From contig NZ_JAIQXV010000002.1 in NCBI RefSeq assembly GCF_020166415.1, forward strand, positions 1-64,000: a stretch of DNA of 64,000 bases, in the 5' to 3' direction. The translations under genes and the position numbers were made by a program. Positions 34,081-42,738 of this stretch are shown piece by piece. Each line of letters starts with the position of its first letter. Within the stretch, counting starts at the first letter, position 1. The notes beneath the pieces were generated by a model, which was not told the DNA's origin, ran no database searches, and worked only from the letters and a program-made list of their open reading frames with translations. This stretch comes from Deinococcus multiflagellatus (lineage in GTDB: Bacteria; Deinococcota; Deinococci; Deinococcales; Deinococcaceae).

Positions 34081-34670
34081 GGCTGGAGGCGTGGTTGGCC
34101 GCAGCCACGGCGGGCCTGACGCCGGGTGTGCAGGCGCGGGTGCGCGCCGAATACACCGCCCATGTGCAGGACGCAGGCTTGGACGAGAGTGAAGATGTAG
34201 AAGGGTTGCTGGGTGAGCCGGAGGGGGCGCAGCGAGCTCTAGCGCGTCTCTATTTGAGCGCGGCGGCCTTGAAGGGTTTGCGCGAACCGAAGGGGCAGCA
34301 GGTCGGCTTCTGGATCCTGGGGTGTCACAGCGCCCTGCTGTTGCTGCTCTGGGCGGGCGGGAACGATCAGGTGGGCCCGTCTTTGACCGGGGTGGGAGCG
34401 GGTGGTCTGGTGCTGAGTGGATTGACGCTCTGGGCCCGTCGGCTGGCACCTGAACTTCGGACGCTGGTGACTGGACATGGGGGCCTCTGGGCCGTGAACT
34501 TTAGCCTGTGGGTGAACTGGATGGTGGAGGCTGGGCAGACCGGCACGGCGCCAAACGCCTTCGTGCGCCTCCTGCCGCTGCTGTGGATTCTCTGGGGGGC
34601 CACGTTGTTCGAGGAAGTGCGCAGACTCCGCCGCACCTTAGCCCTGGAACAGCCGGCGGTGTCCGCATGA
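34077..34670 (+). CDS. HAAS-like membrane protein 1 of the PadR operon
   Basis: A 197-residue protein. Residues 1-70 are a soluble helical domain ([50 protein letters not shown]) of the PadR-associated HAAS/DUF1700 type, followed by four hydrophobic segments from about 80 to 180. GTG start overlapping the padR stop. It is the first of four tandem relatives. A sensory or anti-repressor role is inferred from family context. Confidence 0.72.
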   Translation: MRLEAWLAAATAGLTPGVQARVRAEYTAHVQDAGLDESEDVEGLLGEPEGAQRALARLYLSAAALKGLREPKGQQVGFWILGCHSALLLLLWAGGNDQVGPSLTGVGAGGLVLSGLTLWARRLAPELRTLVTGHGGLWAVNFSLWVNWMVEAGQTGTAPNAFVRLLPLLWILWGATLFEEVRRLRRTLALEQPAVSA

Positions 34671-35260
34671 CGCCCGAACAGTGGCTGCACGAAGCCACCC
34701 GTGGCCTGCCCAGGGCTGTGGTCATGCGCGTTCAGACTGAGACGTTGGCCCACCTGCAGGAGGCCGGGCTGGGAGAGGGCGACGACATCACGGCCCTGCT
34801 GGGTCCGCCGGCCACCACCCGGAAGGCGCTGGGTCGGCTCTACGTGTCGGCGGCCGAACTGGACGTCTTGGGCCGTGACCGGGTGGACGGCTGGTTGCTG
34901 AGCCTTGTGATGCTGGGCGTGCTGGCGGTGGGGCTGCTGTTTTGGGGGGCCTGGACAGGTGACCCGCATCTGCCGACACTGGGTGGGGTGGCCGCAGGGC
35001 TGGGCCTGCTGGCGCTCACAGCGGCCTGGACCCACTACTGGCGCCCAGAACAGCGCCGACAGATGCGGGCCAACATGGGCTTGTGTGGAATGATGCTCTT
35101 TCAGATCGTGCTGCCGGCTCTGAGCAACCTTCCGCTGGGCCTCCTGGAAAGTGTTTCGCTGTGTCTTTGGGGAGGTTTGTTCCTTACGGGGCTGATCGCG
35201 GCCCAGCACAGCGCGCAGAAACTTCGCCGCACCCTGGCCCTGAAAGGTGTGCGCGTATGA
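34667..35260 (+). CDS. HAAS-like membrane protein 2 of the PadR operon
   Basis: A 197-residue paralog of the preceding gene: the N-terminal helices WLHEATRGLPRAVVMRVQTETLAHLQEAGLG and LGPPATTRKALGRLYVSAAEL align residue for residue with gene 1. Four membrane segments follow, and the C-terminus (KLRRTLALKGVRV) matches the other copy's [15 protein letters not shown] overlaps on both sides. Identity to copy 1 is clear but modest, so the duplication is not recent. Confidence 0.72.
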   Translation: MTPEQWLHEATRGLPRAVVMRVQTETLAHLQEAGLGEGDDITALLGPPATTRKALGRLYVSAAELDVLGRDRVDGWLLSLVMLGVLAVGLLFWGAWTGDPHLPTLGGVAAGLGLLALTAAWTHYWRPEQRRQMRANMGLCGMMLFQIVLPALSNLPLGLLESVSLCLWGGLFLTGLIAAQHSAQKLRRTLALKGVRV

Positions 35261-35898
35261 CCCACACGCCCCAGCCCCTCACCGACTATCTGGCCGCCGT
35301 GACTGCACCCTTTCCAGCTGAGACTGCCGCCCGGTTGCGCGGCGAACTGCAGGCCCACGTCCTGGACGCCGCCGAAGCCCTGGCCGACCAGGGCGACCCG
35401 ACTCCTACCGAGACCGCGCTGCGCGACCTGGGCAGCGTGCGCGAGGTGCGCCGCGCCCTGGAACGCCAGCACTACACCGGGGCAGAAGAAGAAGTCCTGC
35501 TGGCCTGCCGGTTTGCCCATCTGAAGCGCACCTCTCCGCTTTCTATGGCCCTGGGCGCCGCCATCGTCCTGGCGTGGCCACTCCTGCTGCAGTGGCTGGA
35601 ACGGCCGATCACCTGGGGGCTGTATGGGGCCCTGGGTGCGGTGGTCCTGGCCTCCGCCATTCTGGAAAGGTGGGTGCCGCCCCGCTTTCCAGCCCGCAGT
35701 GCCCGCGTGCTGCTGGGGCTGCTGCGCCTGTGCATGGTGCCCGCCGTGATCGGCGCCTTTCAGGTGCTCACCCTGGATGGGGAAGCGACGCGCTGGGCTG
35801 GCTTGCTGGGCGCTGGGGTGGGCTTCTGGCTGGTGGCGCGGCACGACTGGCGAACCCTCTGGGCCCTGTTGCCCAAGGCCCTCTCCGGGGCCCGCTGA
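35257..35898 (+). CDS. HAAS-like membrane protein 3 of the PadR operon
   Basis: A 213-residue member with the clearest HAAS domain: DYLAAVTAPFPAETAARLRGELQAHVLDAAE, then GDPTPTETALRDLGSVREVRRALE, the family's recurrent GDP and LG motifs. Membrane segments are at about 95-115, 120-140, 155-175 and 180-200. Its start overlaps the stop of copy 2. Confidence 0.75.
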   Translation: MTHTPQPLTDYLAAVTAPFPAETAARLRGELQAHVLDAAEALADQGDPTPTETALRDLGSVREVRRALERQHYTGAEEEVLLACRFAHLKRTSPLSMALGAAIVLAWPLLLQWLERPITWGLYGALGAVVLASAILERWVPPRFPARSARVLLGLLRLCMVPAVIGAFQVLTLDGEATRWAGLLGAGVGFWLVARHDWRTLWALLPKALSGAR

Positions 35899-35910
35899 GG
35901 AGGGGAGGAC

Positions 35911-36591
35911 ATGGCGGCCCAGACCCCTTTTGACCACTGGCTCACCCAGGTCACGGCCCCCTTCCCGGGCGATACGGCGTGGCGCCTGCGTGCCGAATTC
36001 AGTGCCCACCATGAGCAGGCGGTGGACGCCCTGACCCAGCTGGGCGACCCAGAGCCCGCGCAGACGGCGCTGCATGAACTGGGCGAGCCCGCCACCGTGA
36101 TTGCCGCGCTGGCGCACACCCATTTCACGCGGGCAGACCTCGCCTGGATGGAACGCGATGGCGATCTGAAGAGGCTGCTGGCCGACCCGGACCAGCTGCA
36201 CCGGGAACCGTTCGGGCGCTGGGTCGCTGGGGTGGCCCTGTGGCTGGGGCTGTCGGTCTGGTTGCTGTTCGGGCTGCCGGGATTGCCCAGCAGCATGTCG
36301 GCCCATACCGCCTTCGGCCTACTGCCCGGCTTGCTGCTGCTGGCGCTGGTGGGGGTGCAGCTTGGCGAGCGGTGGACCGTCAGTCGGCGGCCCCAGCGGT
36401 CCGCCGCCATCTTGCGCCGCTGCTGGCGCGTTCTATGGCATCCCCTCGGCGGCCTGCTGGTGGCCGCTGCCCTTCTGGGCCCTCACCCACTGCTGGGACT
36501 GGTGGCGCTGGGCCTGACGCTGCACGCTTTTCTCACTCGGCCCCGCGAGGCCCTGTCCCTGCTGGACAAAGCGTGGCGCGGAGCGCACTAG
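35911..36591 (+). CDS. HAAS-like membrane protein 4 of the PadR operon
   Basis: A 226-residue member closest to copy 3: HWLTQVTAPFPGDTAWRLRAEFSAHHEQAVDA and LGDPEPAQTALHELGEPATVIAAL. About four membrane segments follow. Unlike the other copies it is separated from its neighbour by 12 nt and has its own Shine-Dalgarno (GAGGAGGGG), so it may be translated at a different rate. It is the last gene of the operon; a convergent hydrolase gene ends 3 bp later. Confidence 0.75.
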   Translation: MAAQTPFDHWLTQVTAPFPGDTAWRLRAEFSAHHEQAVDALTQLGDPEPAQTALHELGEPATVIAALAHTHFTRADLAWMERDGDLKRLLADPDQLHREPFGRWVAGVALWLGLSVWLLFGLPGLPSSMSAHTAFGLLPGLLLLALVGVQLGERWTVSRRPQRSAAILRRCWRVLWHPLGGLLVAAALLGPHPLLGLVALGLTLHAFLTRPREALSLLDKAWRGAH

Positions 36592-36594
36592 CCT

Positions 36595-37620
36595 CTACAG
36601 GTGGCGCTTGAAAAAGGCCACGCTGCGCCGCAGGGCCAGCCCCAGATTGCCGCTGAGGTTGTGGTTGTCGCCCTCGTAGCGGTAAGCCTCCACAGGCTGG
36701 CCTGCCGCGCGCAGGTCATCCGCCAGCGCCTGCTGAAAGCTGTAGGGCACGTCCTTGTCGGCGGTGCCGTGGTGCAGCTGCAGGGGGCGGCCCTCTAATT
36801 CCTTCAGGTAGGCATTCGGACTGAGCAGGCGCAGGTAGCGGCGGCTCGGGCTGCCCAGGGTGCGCCGCTGGCCCCCCGGCGGGTTCCAGTCGGTGTTCAG
36901 AATGTCGTAGCCCGCCACCACGCCCGCCCACAGCGAGGCGGCCTTGAGGTCACGGTCCACCAGCAGGGCCCGCAAAGAGAGTTGCCCGCCCATCGAATGG
37001 CCCCACAGGCCCAGGCGCCGCCGGTTCACGCGCGGGTCCTTTTTCAGGCTGGCGGCGGCGTTCAGCACGTCCACGGTGTAGCCAGGGTCGGTGTAGCCAC
37101 CTCTGGCTTCGCCCTCGCTGTCGCCGTGGCCCCGGTAGTCGCTTTTCAGGGTCACGAAGCCTGCGCGCGCAAAGGCGTCCTGGTAGGCCACGTAGCGCTC
37201 GGTGGTGCGGTACTTGTCAGGCGGAATGTAGCCGTGGTTGAACACGATGGCCGGCCAGCCGCCCGGGGGCGGGGTGCCGCGCGGCACGGTCAGCAGGGCA
37301 TAGATCCGCAGCCCCTCGGACTGGTAGCTCACCACCTGCCGCGTGTAGTTCACGCCGGGGGCGAGCGTGCGCCGCACCGTGAGGGCGCTGCCCGGGTAGG
37401 TGCGCGCCCGCAGCGCCGGAATGCTGATGGGCTGCGCGGCAGCGGCGGCGCGCAGGGCGGCCTCATCCGGCGTGGCGCGGGGGGGCGGGCTCGCCTGGTC
37501 TGCCACCTGGGGTGGGGGCGCCGCCTGGTCTTGTTGCCTCAGCTCTTCGGGCTGTGTCAACGCCACGTACCCAGCCCCCAGGCCCAGCGCCAGCAGCGCG
37601 CCCAGGATCAGGCGCCGCAT
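36595..37620 (-). CDS. Exported alpha/beta hydrolase (prolyl oligopeptidase-like)
   Basis: A 341-residue protein with an N-terminal signal or anchor (MRRLILGALLALGLGAGYVAL), a Pro/Gln-rich linker and an alpha/beta hydrolase domain. Oxyanion-hole region VFNHGY near 155, nucleophile Ser in LWGHSMGGQLS, acid in GTADKDVPY and catalytic His in EGDNHNLSG. It resembles S9-type esterase/peptidase domains. It probably acts outside the cytoplasm; no substrate is evident. The start at 37620 follows the signal peptide; an upstream ATG would add 21 residues. Confidence 0.8.
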   Translation of the reverse strand: MRRLILGALLALGLGAGYVALTQPEELRQQDQAAPPPQVADQASPPPRATPDEAALRAAAAAQPISIPALRARTYPGSALTVRRTLAPGVNYTRQVVSYQSEGLRIYALLTVPRGTPPPGGWPAIVFNHGYIPPDKYRTTERYVAYQDAFARAGFVTLKSDYRGHGDSEGEARGGYTDPGYTVDVLNAAASLKKDPRVNRRRLGLWGHSMGGQLSLRALLVDRDLKAASLWAGVVAGYDILNTDWNPPGGQRRTLGSPSRRYLRLLSPNAYLKELEGRPLQLHHGTADKDVPYSFQQALADDLRAAGQPVEAYRYEGDNHNLSGNLGLALRRSVAFFKRHL

Positions 37621-37719
37621 GGCGGCTCCGAATGGGTGGCGGGCGGGGTCATGCCCAGAGGCTAAAGAAGCGGGCCGCTGCACATTGCGCGGCGGCCAAC
37701 GGTTGGTCTTGGGCGGGTC

Positions 37720-38262
37720 TTAACGGCTCAGCACGTAGGTACTCAGCTTCAGGAAGGGGCTGGGGTTGGCGCCGCTCAGAGGCTGCGCTTTGTCGTACAG
37801 GTTCCAGCCGCGCTTGACCGACATGGCGGGCAGCACCTCGGCGCCCCCCAGGTACTCGGGAATGGAGATGGCGTCTAAGTTGGCGTCCACGGGGCTGAAC
37901 ACCAGCCACTGCCGGTTGCGGGCAAAGCTCTCGCCGACATCAAAGCGGGCGTTGTTGTTGCTGTCGTCAAACACGACCACCTGATACACCCCCGCCACGG
38001 AGGGAATGGTGGGCAGGTCAAAGCCAAACGCCCAGGTGTTCACGCCAGTCGAGACGATGTTCTGGTCAATGGTGCTGGTGTTCGTGACCGCCACCGGCAG
38101 TCCCGTGCCTACCAGGGCCAGCCGCAGGTGGGGGTTCTGGCCCCAGTCCCCGGCGACAGAACCGCTCAGGGGGTAGGCCTCCGGCGGGCGAACATTCTGG
38201 GGCCGGCAGGCGGTGAGGGTCAGCAGGCTTAGGGGCAGAACAAGCAGGGCAGCGGCGCGCAT
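37720..38262 (-). CDS. Lipoprotein of unknown function
   Basis: A 180-residue lipoprotein (MRAAALLVLPLSLLTLTAC, lipobox LTAC). The mature domain is strand-rich, with an Asp/Asn-rich calcium-binding-like turn VFDDSNNNARFDVGE and repeated NTWAFGFDLP, VAGVYQVVV patterns of an extracellular beta-sandwich. No family recognised. The start at 38262 has TAGGGT 7 nt upstream; the ATG at 38289 would overlap that promoter. Confidence 0.72.
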   Translation of the reverse strand: MRAAALLVLPLSLLTLTACRPQNVRPPEAYPLSGSVAGDWGQNPHLRLALVGTGLPVAVTNTSTIDQNIVSTGVNTWAFGFDLPTIPSVAGVYQVVVFDDSNNNARFDVGESFARNRQWLVFSPVDANLDAISIPEYLGGAEVLPAMSVKRGWNLYDKAQPLSGANPSPFLKLSTYVLSR

Positions 38263-38269
38263 GGGGTTT

Positions 38270-38275
38270 ACCCTA
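38270..38275 (-). promoter_or_regulatory. -10 box of the lipoprotein gene at 37720
   Basis: TAGGGT lies 7 nt before the ATG at 38262. Confidence 0.5.
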
Positions 38276-38313
38276 GCGGCCCGAGCCATGAGGCGTGTGG
38301 GTGCCCCTCACCT

Positions 38314-38928
38314 TCAGGGCAGCCGGGCCAGCACCGCGTCAATCACGCCTTGCAGGCTCAGGGCACCCGTGTCAATCACGTGGGCGTCTGGCGCGGGGGC
38401 ACTTTGCATGGTGTCCAGGCGGTCGCGCTCAACCAGGGCCGCTTCGATGGTGTCCACTTCCTCGGGGCGCTCGGCGGCGCGGCGCTGGGCGCGCACCCGG
38501 GGGCTGGCCGTCAGGTAGAACTTGGCCTGCGCGTGGGGAAAGACGTTGGTGCCCATGTCCCGCCCCTCGGCCACCAGGGGGGCGGGCAGGGTGCGCAGCT
38601 GGGCGTCCACCCAGGCGCGCACCTCGGGCAGGGCGGCCACCACGCTCACGCCCCGGTCCACCCGGCTGGAGTGCAGGTCCGGGGTCAGGTCGCGCTCGCC
38701 CTGCCACACGCGGTTGCCGCTGGCCAGCGGTTCCAGGCGCGGCGCCGGGTTCAGGCAGGCCAGGACCGCCTGGGCGCGGCCCAGGTCGGCGCCCGCTTCC
38801 AGCCCCAGCAGGGTCACGGCGCGGTACAGCAGCCCGCTGCTGACATAGGGCACCCCCAGCGCCTGGGCCACCCCGGCCGAAACGCTGGATTTGCCGCTGG
38901 CGGCCACGCCGTCAATGGTCACAATCAT
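38314..38928 (-). CDS. cmk: Cytidylate kinase
   Basis: A 204-residue (d)CMP kinase: the P-loop [10 protein letters not shown] at 6-15 (Val replaces the usual Pro), [11 protein letters not shown] (the normal TGAMYRAL is altered to SGLLYRAV), [23 protein letters not shown] and [10 protein letters not shown]. It phosphorylates CMP and dCMP with ATP. The altered nucleotide-binding residues are conservative but worth noting. ATG at 38928; a TTG at 38931 is also possible and lies 6 nt from the -10 box TAGACT (38938-38943). Confidence 0.88.
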   Translation of the reverse strand: MIVTIDGVAASGKSSVSAGVAQALGVPYVSSGLLYRAVTLLGLEAGADLGRAQAVLACLNPAPRLEPLASGNRVWQGERDLTPDLHSSRVDRGVSVVAALPEVRAWVDAQLRTLPAPLVAEGRDMGTNVFPHAQAKFYLTASPRVRAQRRAAERPEEVDTIEAALVERDRLDTMQSAPAPDAHVIDTGALSLQGVIDAVLARLP

Positions 38929-38937
38929 CAACTGCGC

Positions 38938-38943
38938 AGTCTA
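38938..38943 (-). promoter_or_regulatory. -10 box of cmk
   Basis: TAGACT lies 6 nt before an in-frame TTG and 9 nt before the ATG of cmk. Confidence 0.4.
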
Positions 38944-39007
38944 GAGCATCTGCATCTTCAGGTGGACGCCGGCCGGGTGCCAGGGGCCGTTACACTGGGG
39001 GCAGACC

Positions 39008-39794
<787 letters not shown>

Positions 39795-39799
<5 letters not shown>

Positions 39800-39961
39800 T
39801 ACGGCTCCCGAAAAATTCCGTCATCCCTGACGGAATTTTTTCGACCGGAGGGAGAGGGAAAAAGGACGGATTTCCGGGAATTGGACCTGGAAGGCTCCGC
39901 AGGAGAGGAACATCCAGTTCTTTCCTGGATGTTACGGAAATGGACGGCAGTCCGTATGAGC
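39795..39961. repeat. MITE-like element R3 abutting the cyclophilin stop codon
   Basis: A 167-bp element with imperfect inverted ends of about 30 bp: GCTGATACGGCTCCCG on the left, and GCTCATACGGACTGCCG when the right end is read in reverse. It contains a strong hairpin AATTCCGTCA/TGACGGAATT (39814-39837) that can terminate the cyclophilin mRNA, and AACATCCAG/CTGGATGTT (39909-39933). The left end overlaps the gene's TGA. A 10-bp match to its terminus occurs at 26835. Confidence 0.65.
39809..39843 (+). terminator. Terminator of the cyclophilin gene, supplied by R3
   Basis: A stem of about 15 bp with a 4-nt loop ending in six T. It lies 10 nt after the stop codon. Confidence 0.8.
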
Positions 39962-39972
39962 ACCCATGCAGA

Positions 39973-40002
39973 GGACCCCGGCACCAGCAGGCGCCGGGGT
40001 CC
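39973..40002 (-). terminator. Hairpin after the WGxxG protein gene
   Basis: A 10-bp stem GGACCCCGGC with its complement. It has no T-run on the minus strand. Confidence 0.5.
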
Positions 40003-40017
40003 CCTTCTGTTTGCTGC

Positions 40018-40542
40018 TTAGCGGCGGTCGGTGGGCTGACCGGTCGTGGTGCCGGTGGTGTAGGTCGTGGTGGTGGTCGTGTGGCGGTTGCGCCCCAGCA
40101 GGCCCGCCAGACCCAGCAGGCCCAGCAGTCCCCAGGGGAACTGGCGCGTGTCGGCCACGCCGTCATTGTTGGTGTCCACTACGCCGTCGCCGTTGGGGTC
40201 CACGGCGTTGTTCACGGCTTCGCCTGCGTTGTTCACCGCTTCGCCGGTGGCCTGGGCGGCGTTGTTCACGGCCTCGCCGGTCGCCTGGGCCGCGTTGTTC
40301 ACAGCTTCACCCGTCGCCTGGGCCGCGTCGTTCACGGCTTCGCCGGTGGCCTGGGCCGCGTTGTTCACCGCTTCACCCGTGGCTGCTGCGGCGTTGTCCA
40401 CGGCTTCGCCGGCCTTCTCAGCGGCGCCGTCGGTGGAGTCGGTGTTCGTGTCCTGCACCTGAATCAGGTTGGGCTGGGGCGCGGCGGCCAGGGCGGTGGG
40501 GGCGGCAAACAGCAGGGCCAGGGTCAGCAGGGTCTTGTTCAT
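40018..40542 (-). CDS. Secreted repeat protein with C-terminal WGxxG anchor
   Basis: A 174-residue protein. Signal peptide 1-19 (MNKTLLTLALLFAAPTALA), then about five 11-residue repeats of the form NNAAQATGEAV (residues about 45-112), an EF-hand-like DPNGDGVVDTNNDGVADT, the hydrophobic WGLLGLLGLAGLLG of WGxxGxxG sorting-type anchors, a short basic RNRH and a Thr-rich tail. The helical repeats resemble late-embryogenesis-like or surface-linker repeats. Strong Shine-Dalgarno AAGGAG. A 33-bp DNA repeat underlies the protein repeats (40204-40400). Confidence 0.8.
   Translation of the reverse strand: MNKTLLTLALLFAAPTALAAAPQPNLIQVQDTNTDSTDGAAEKAGEAVDNAAAATGEAVNNAAQATGEAVNDAAQATGEAVNNAAQATGEAVNNAAQATGEAVNNAGEAVNNAVDPNGDGVVDTNNDGVADTRQFPWGLLGLLGLAGLLGRNRHTTTTTTYTTGTTTGQPTDRR
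40204..40400. repeat. 33-bp tandem repeats coding 11-residue units
   Basis: About five or six copies of a 33-bp unit (for example GTTGTTCACGGCCTCGCCGG within each) inside the WGxxG protein gene; the variation is mostly silent. Copy number may differ between strains. Confidence 0.75.
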
Positions 40543-40666
40543 GGGGATCTCCTTGGTGGGCCGCAGCCGGCAGGTGCAACGGTGGCCGGGCCTTTTGACC
40601 CCTGCATTGTGAGTGCTCTTACGCAACGCCGCCCAAAGCTGATCTTGACCCCATGCTCAGGTGATC

Positions 40667-41203
40667 TTATGAATTGGCCGCCTGCATGGCCTGAAGCACC
40701 CGCGCCATGTGCTCGTCCAGCGGCACGCCCAGCTCCTGGGCACCCTGCTCCACCTCCTCACGGTTGACCCCGGCGGCGAAGGCGCGGTTTTTAAAGCGCT
40801 TTTTCAGGCTGGACAGCTCTACGCCGCGCACGTCCCTGTCCGGGCGGATCAGGGCGGCGGCCTGCACCAGTCCGGTCAACTCATCCACCGCATAGAGGGT
40901 CTTGGCCAGCCGGGTGTTCCGGGGCGTGCCGGTGTAGGCCGCGTGGCCCATGATGGCGTCTAGCACCTCGGGCGGGGTGTCGGTGTGCGCGCGCAGGTAG
41001 GCCACGCCCCAGGCCGGGTGCTCCTCGGGGTGGGCTTCATAGTCAAAGTCGTGCAGCAGGCCAGTCACCGCATACAGCTCCTCGTCTTCGCCCCAGTGGC
41101 GGGCATAGGCGCGCATGGCGGCTTCCACATTCAGCATGTGCCGCTGCAGCGACAGGGACGGCGTGTGCTGGACCATCAGGGCGTAAGCCCGCTCGCGGTT
41201 CAT
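40667..41203 (-). CDS. HD domain hydrolase
   Basis: A 178-residue HDIG-type protein: metal ligands His22 in LQRHMLNVEA, the HD pair in GLLHDFDYE near residues 50-53, and Asp/His in GHAAYTG and YAVDELTG. Members hydrolyse phosphoesters of nucleotides or related compounds; the substrate is unknown. The ATG at 41203 lies 6 nt behind TACACT. It stands alone between repeat-bearing gaps. Confidence 0.82.
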   Translation of the reverse strand: MNRERAYALMVQHTPSLSLQRHMLNVEAAMRAYARHWGEDEELYAVTGLLHDFDYEAHPEEHPAWGVAYLRAHTDTPPEVLDAIMGHAAYTGTPRNTRLAKTLYAVDELTGLVQAAALIRPDRDVRGVELSSLKKRFKNRAFAAGVNREEVEQGAQELGVPLDEHMARVLQAMQAANS

Positions 41204-41209
41204 GGCCGC

Positions 41210-41215
41210 AGTGTA
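41210..41215 (-). promoter_or_regulatory. -10 box of the HD hydrolase gene
   Basis: TACACT lies 6 nt before the ATG at 41203. Confidence 0.5.
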
Positions 41216-41232
41216 GAGGGGAGAGGGGCCAG

Positions 41233-41348
41233 GGGCTTTGAGCCATGGGCCATGAGGTCTGGACCGTGAGGATGGAATGCCACCTCAATCCAGCCCCAAA
41301 GACAAGAGCCACGTGGCCAGCATCTGCCCCATGGCTCATGGCCCATAG
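41233..41348. repeat. Heptamer-repeat island 4 (inverted arms)
   Basis: The left arm has GAGCCATGGGCCATGAGG (41240-41257). The right arm has the units CCCATGG, CTCATGG and CCCATAG (41328-41348), complementary to the left. A 20-bp stretch is shared exactly with island 3. Confidence 0.65.
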
Positions 41349-41359
41349 CCCGCGCCCCT

Positions 41360-41917
41360 TCACCCCCCCAGATACCGGCTCCACTGCGGCTGCCAGTGGG
41401 CAAACTGCCCGTGGGCATACACCCCGAAGCTGGGCGCCCGGGGGCGGGTGCGCAGGGGCATGGCGGCCTCTTCGGGGGTGCGGTTGCCCTTGCGCTGGTT
41501 GCAGGTGCGGCAGGCGGTCACCACGTTGTCCCAGGTGTGGCGCCCGCCGCGCGAGCGGGGCAGCACATGGTCCAGGGTGAGTTCCTCGGCCGAGCCGCAG
41601 TACTGGCAGGTAAAGGTGTCGCGCCGCAGCACGTTGCGCCGGTTAAACGGCACCGGATGCACGCGGGGGCGGCGCACGTAGCGCCGCAGGCGAATCACGC
41701 TGGGCACCGGCATCACTGTGCTGGGCGAGCGCACGACATCGGCGCTGTTCTCCAGAATTTCCGCCACGCCGTACTGCACCAGCGTGATGGCCCGCTTGGC
41801 ACTCGTGACATGCAGCGGTTCATAGGACGCGTTCAGGACCAGCACGCGGGGCGCGTTCAGGTCAGCCGCTACGGTGGGTCGGCGGGGCTCGGGCTGCACG
41901 TCCTTTCTGGAGATCAT
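41360..41917 (-). CDS. HNH endonuclease family protein
   Basis: A 185-residue protein of the stand-alone HNH group widespread in bacteria: VLVLNASYEPLHVTSAKRAI (typical opening), zinc Cys pair CQYCG, catalytic DHVLPRSRGG, and CRTCNQRKGNRTPEEA. It probably cleaves DNA, but the cellular role of this group is unclear. I place the start at the ATG 41917: the ATG at 41926 overlaps the -10 box TAGAAT, which lies exactly 7 nt before 41917. Confidence 0.85.
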   Translation of the reverse strand: MISRKDVQPEPRRPTVAADLNAPRVLVLNASYEPLHVTSAKRAITLVQYGVAEILENSADVVRSPSTVMPVPSVIRLRRYVRRPRVHPVPFNRRNVLRRDTFTCQYCGSAEELTLDHVLPRSRGGRHTWDNVVTACRTCNQRKGNRTPEEAAMPLRTRPRAPSFGVYAHGQFAHWQPQWSRYLGG

Positions 41918-41924
41918 GCCCGGC

Positions 41925-41930
41925 ATTCTA
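41925..41930 (-). promoter_or_regulatory. -10 box of the HNH gene
   Basis: TAGAAT lies 7 nt before the corrected ATG. It overlaps the alternative ATG and so rules that start out if this promoter is used. Confidence 0.55.
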
Positions 41931-42014
41931 AAGCGGCCTGTTCAGGCAAATGTTGCGCACAGACGCTTAGTTGGCCCTTAAGGGCGGTGGGGGCAATGGC
42001 CTAGCGCGCCCGCC

Positions 42015-42689
<675 letters not shown>

Positions 42690-42695
42690 GGTCCG

Positions 42696-42701
42696 AGCGT
42701 A
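42696..42701 (-). promoter_or_regulatory. -10 box of the MarC-family gene
   Basis: TACGCT lies 6 nt before the GTG at 42689. Confidence 0.45.
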
Positions 42702-42738
42702 TCAGACAGGGGCGTGGGGGCGGGTCCCTGCCCCCCCA

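Noticed and set aside
38941..38965. CTAGAGCATCTGCATCTTC as another R2 end.
   Set aside because: Only the first 8 bases match the R2 terminus and no second end is found; it may also be the cmk promoter.
40204..40400. Regular repeats that might be a CRISPR array.
   Set aside because: Units are directly adjacent 33-bp coding repeats without spacers, in frame with an 11-residue protein repeat.
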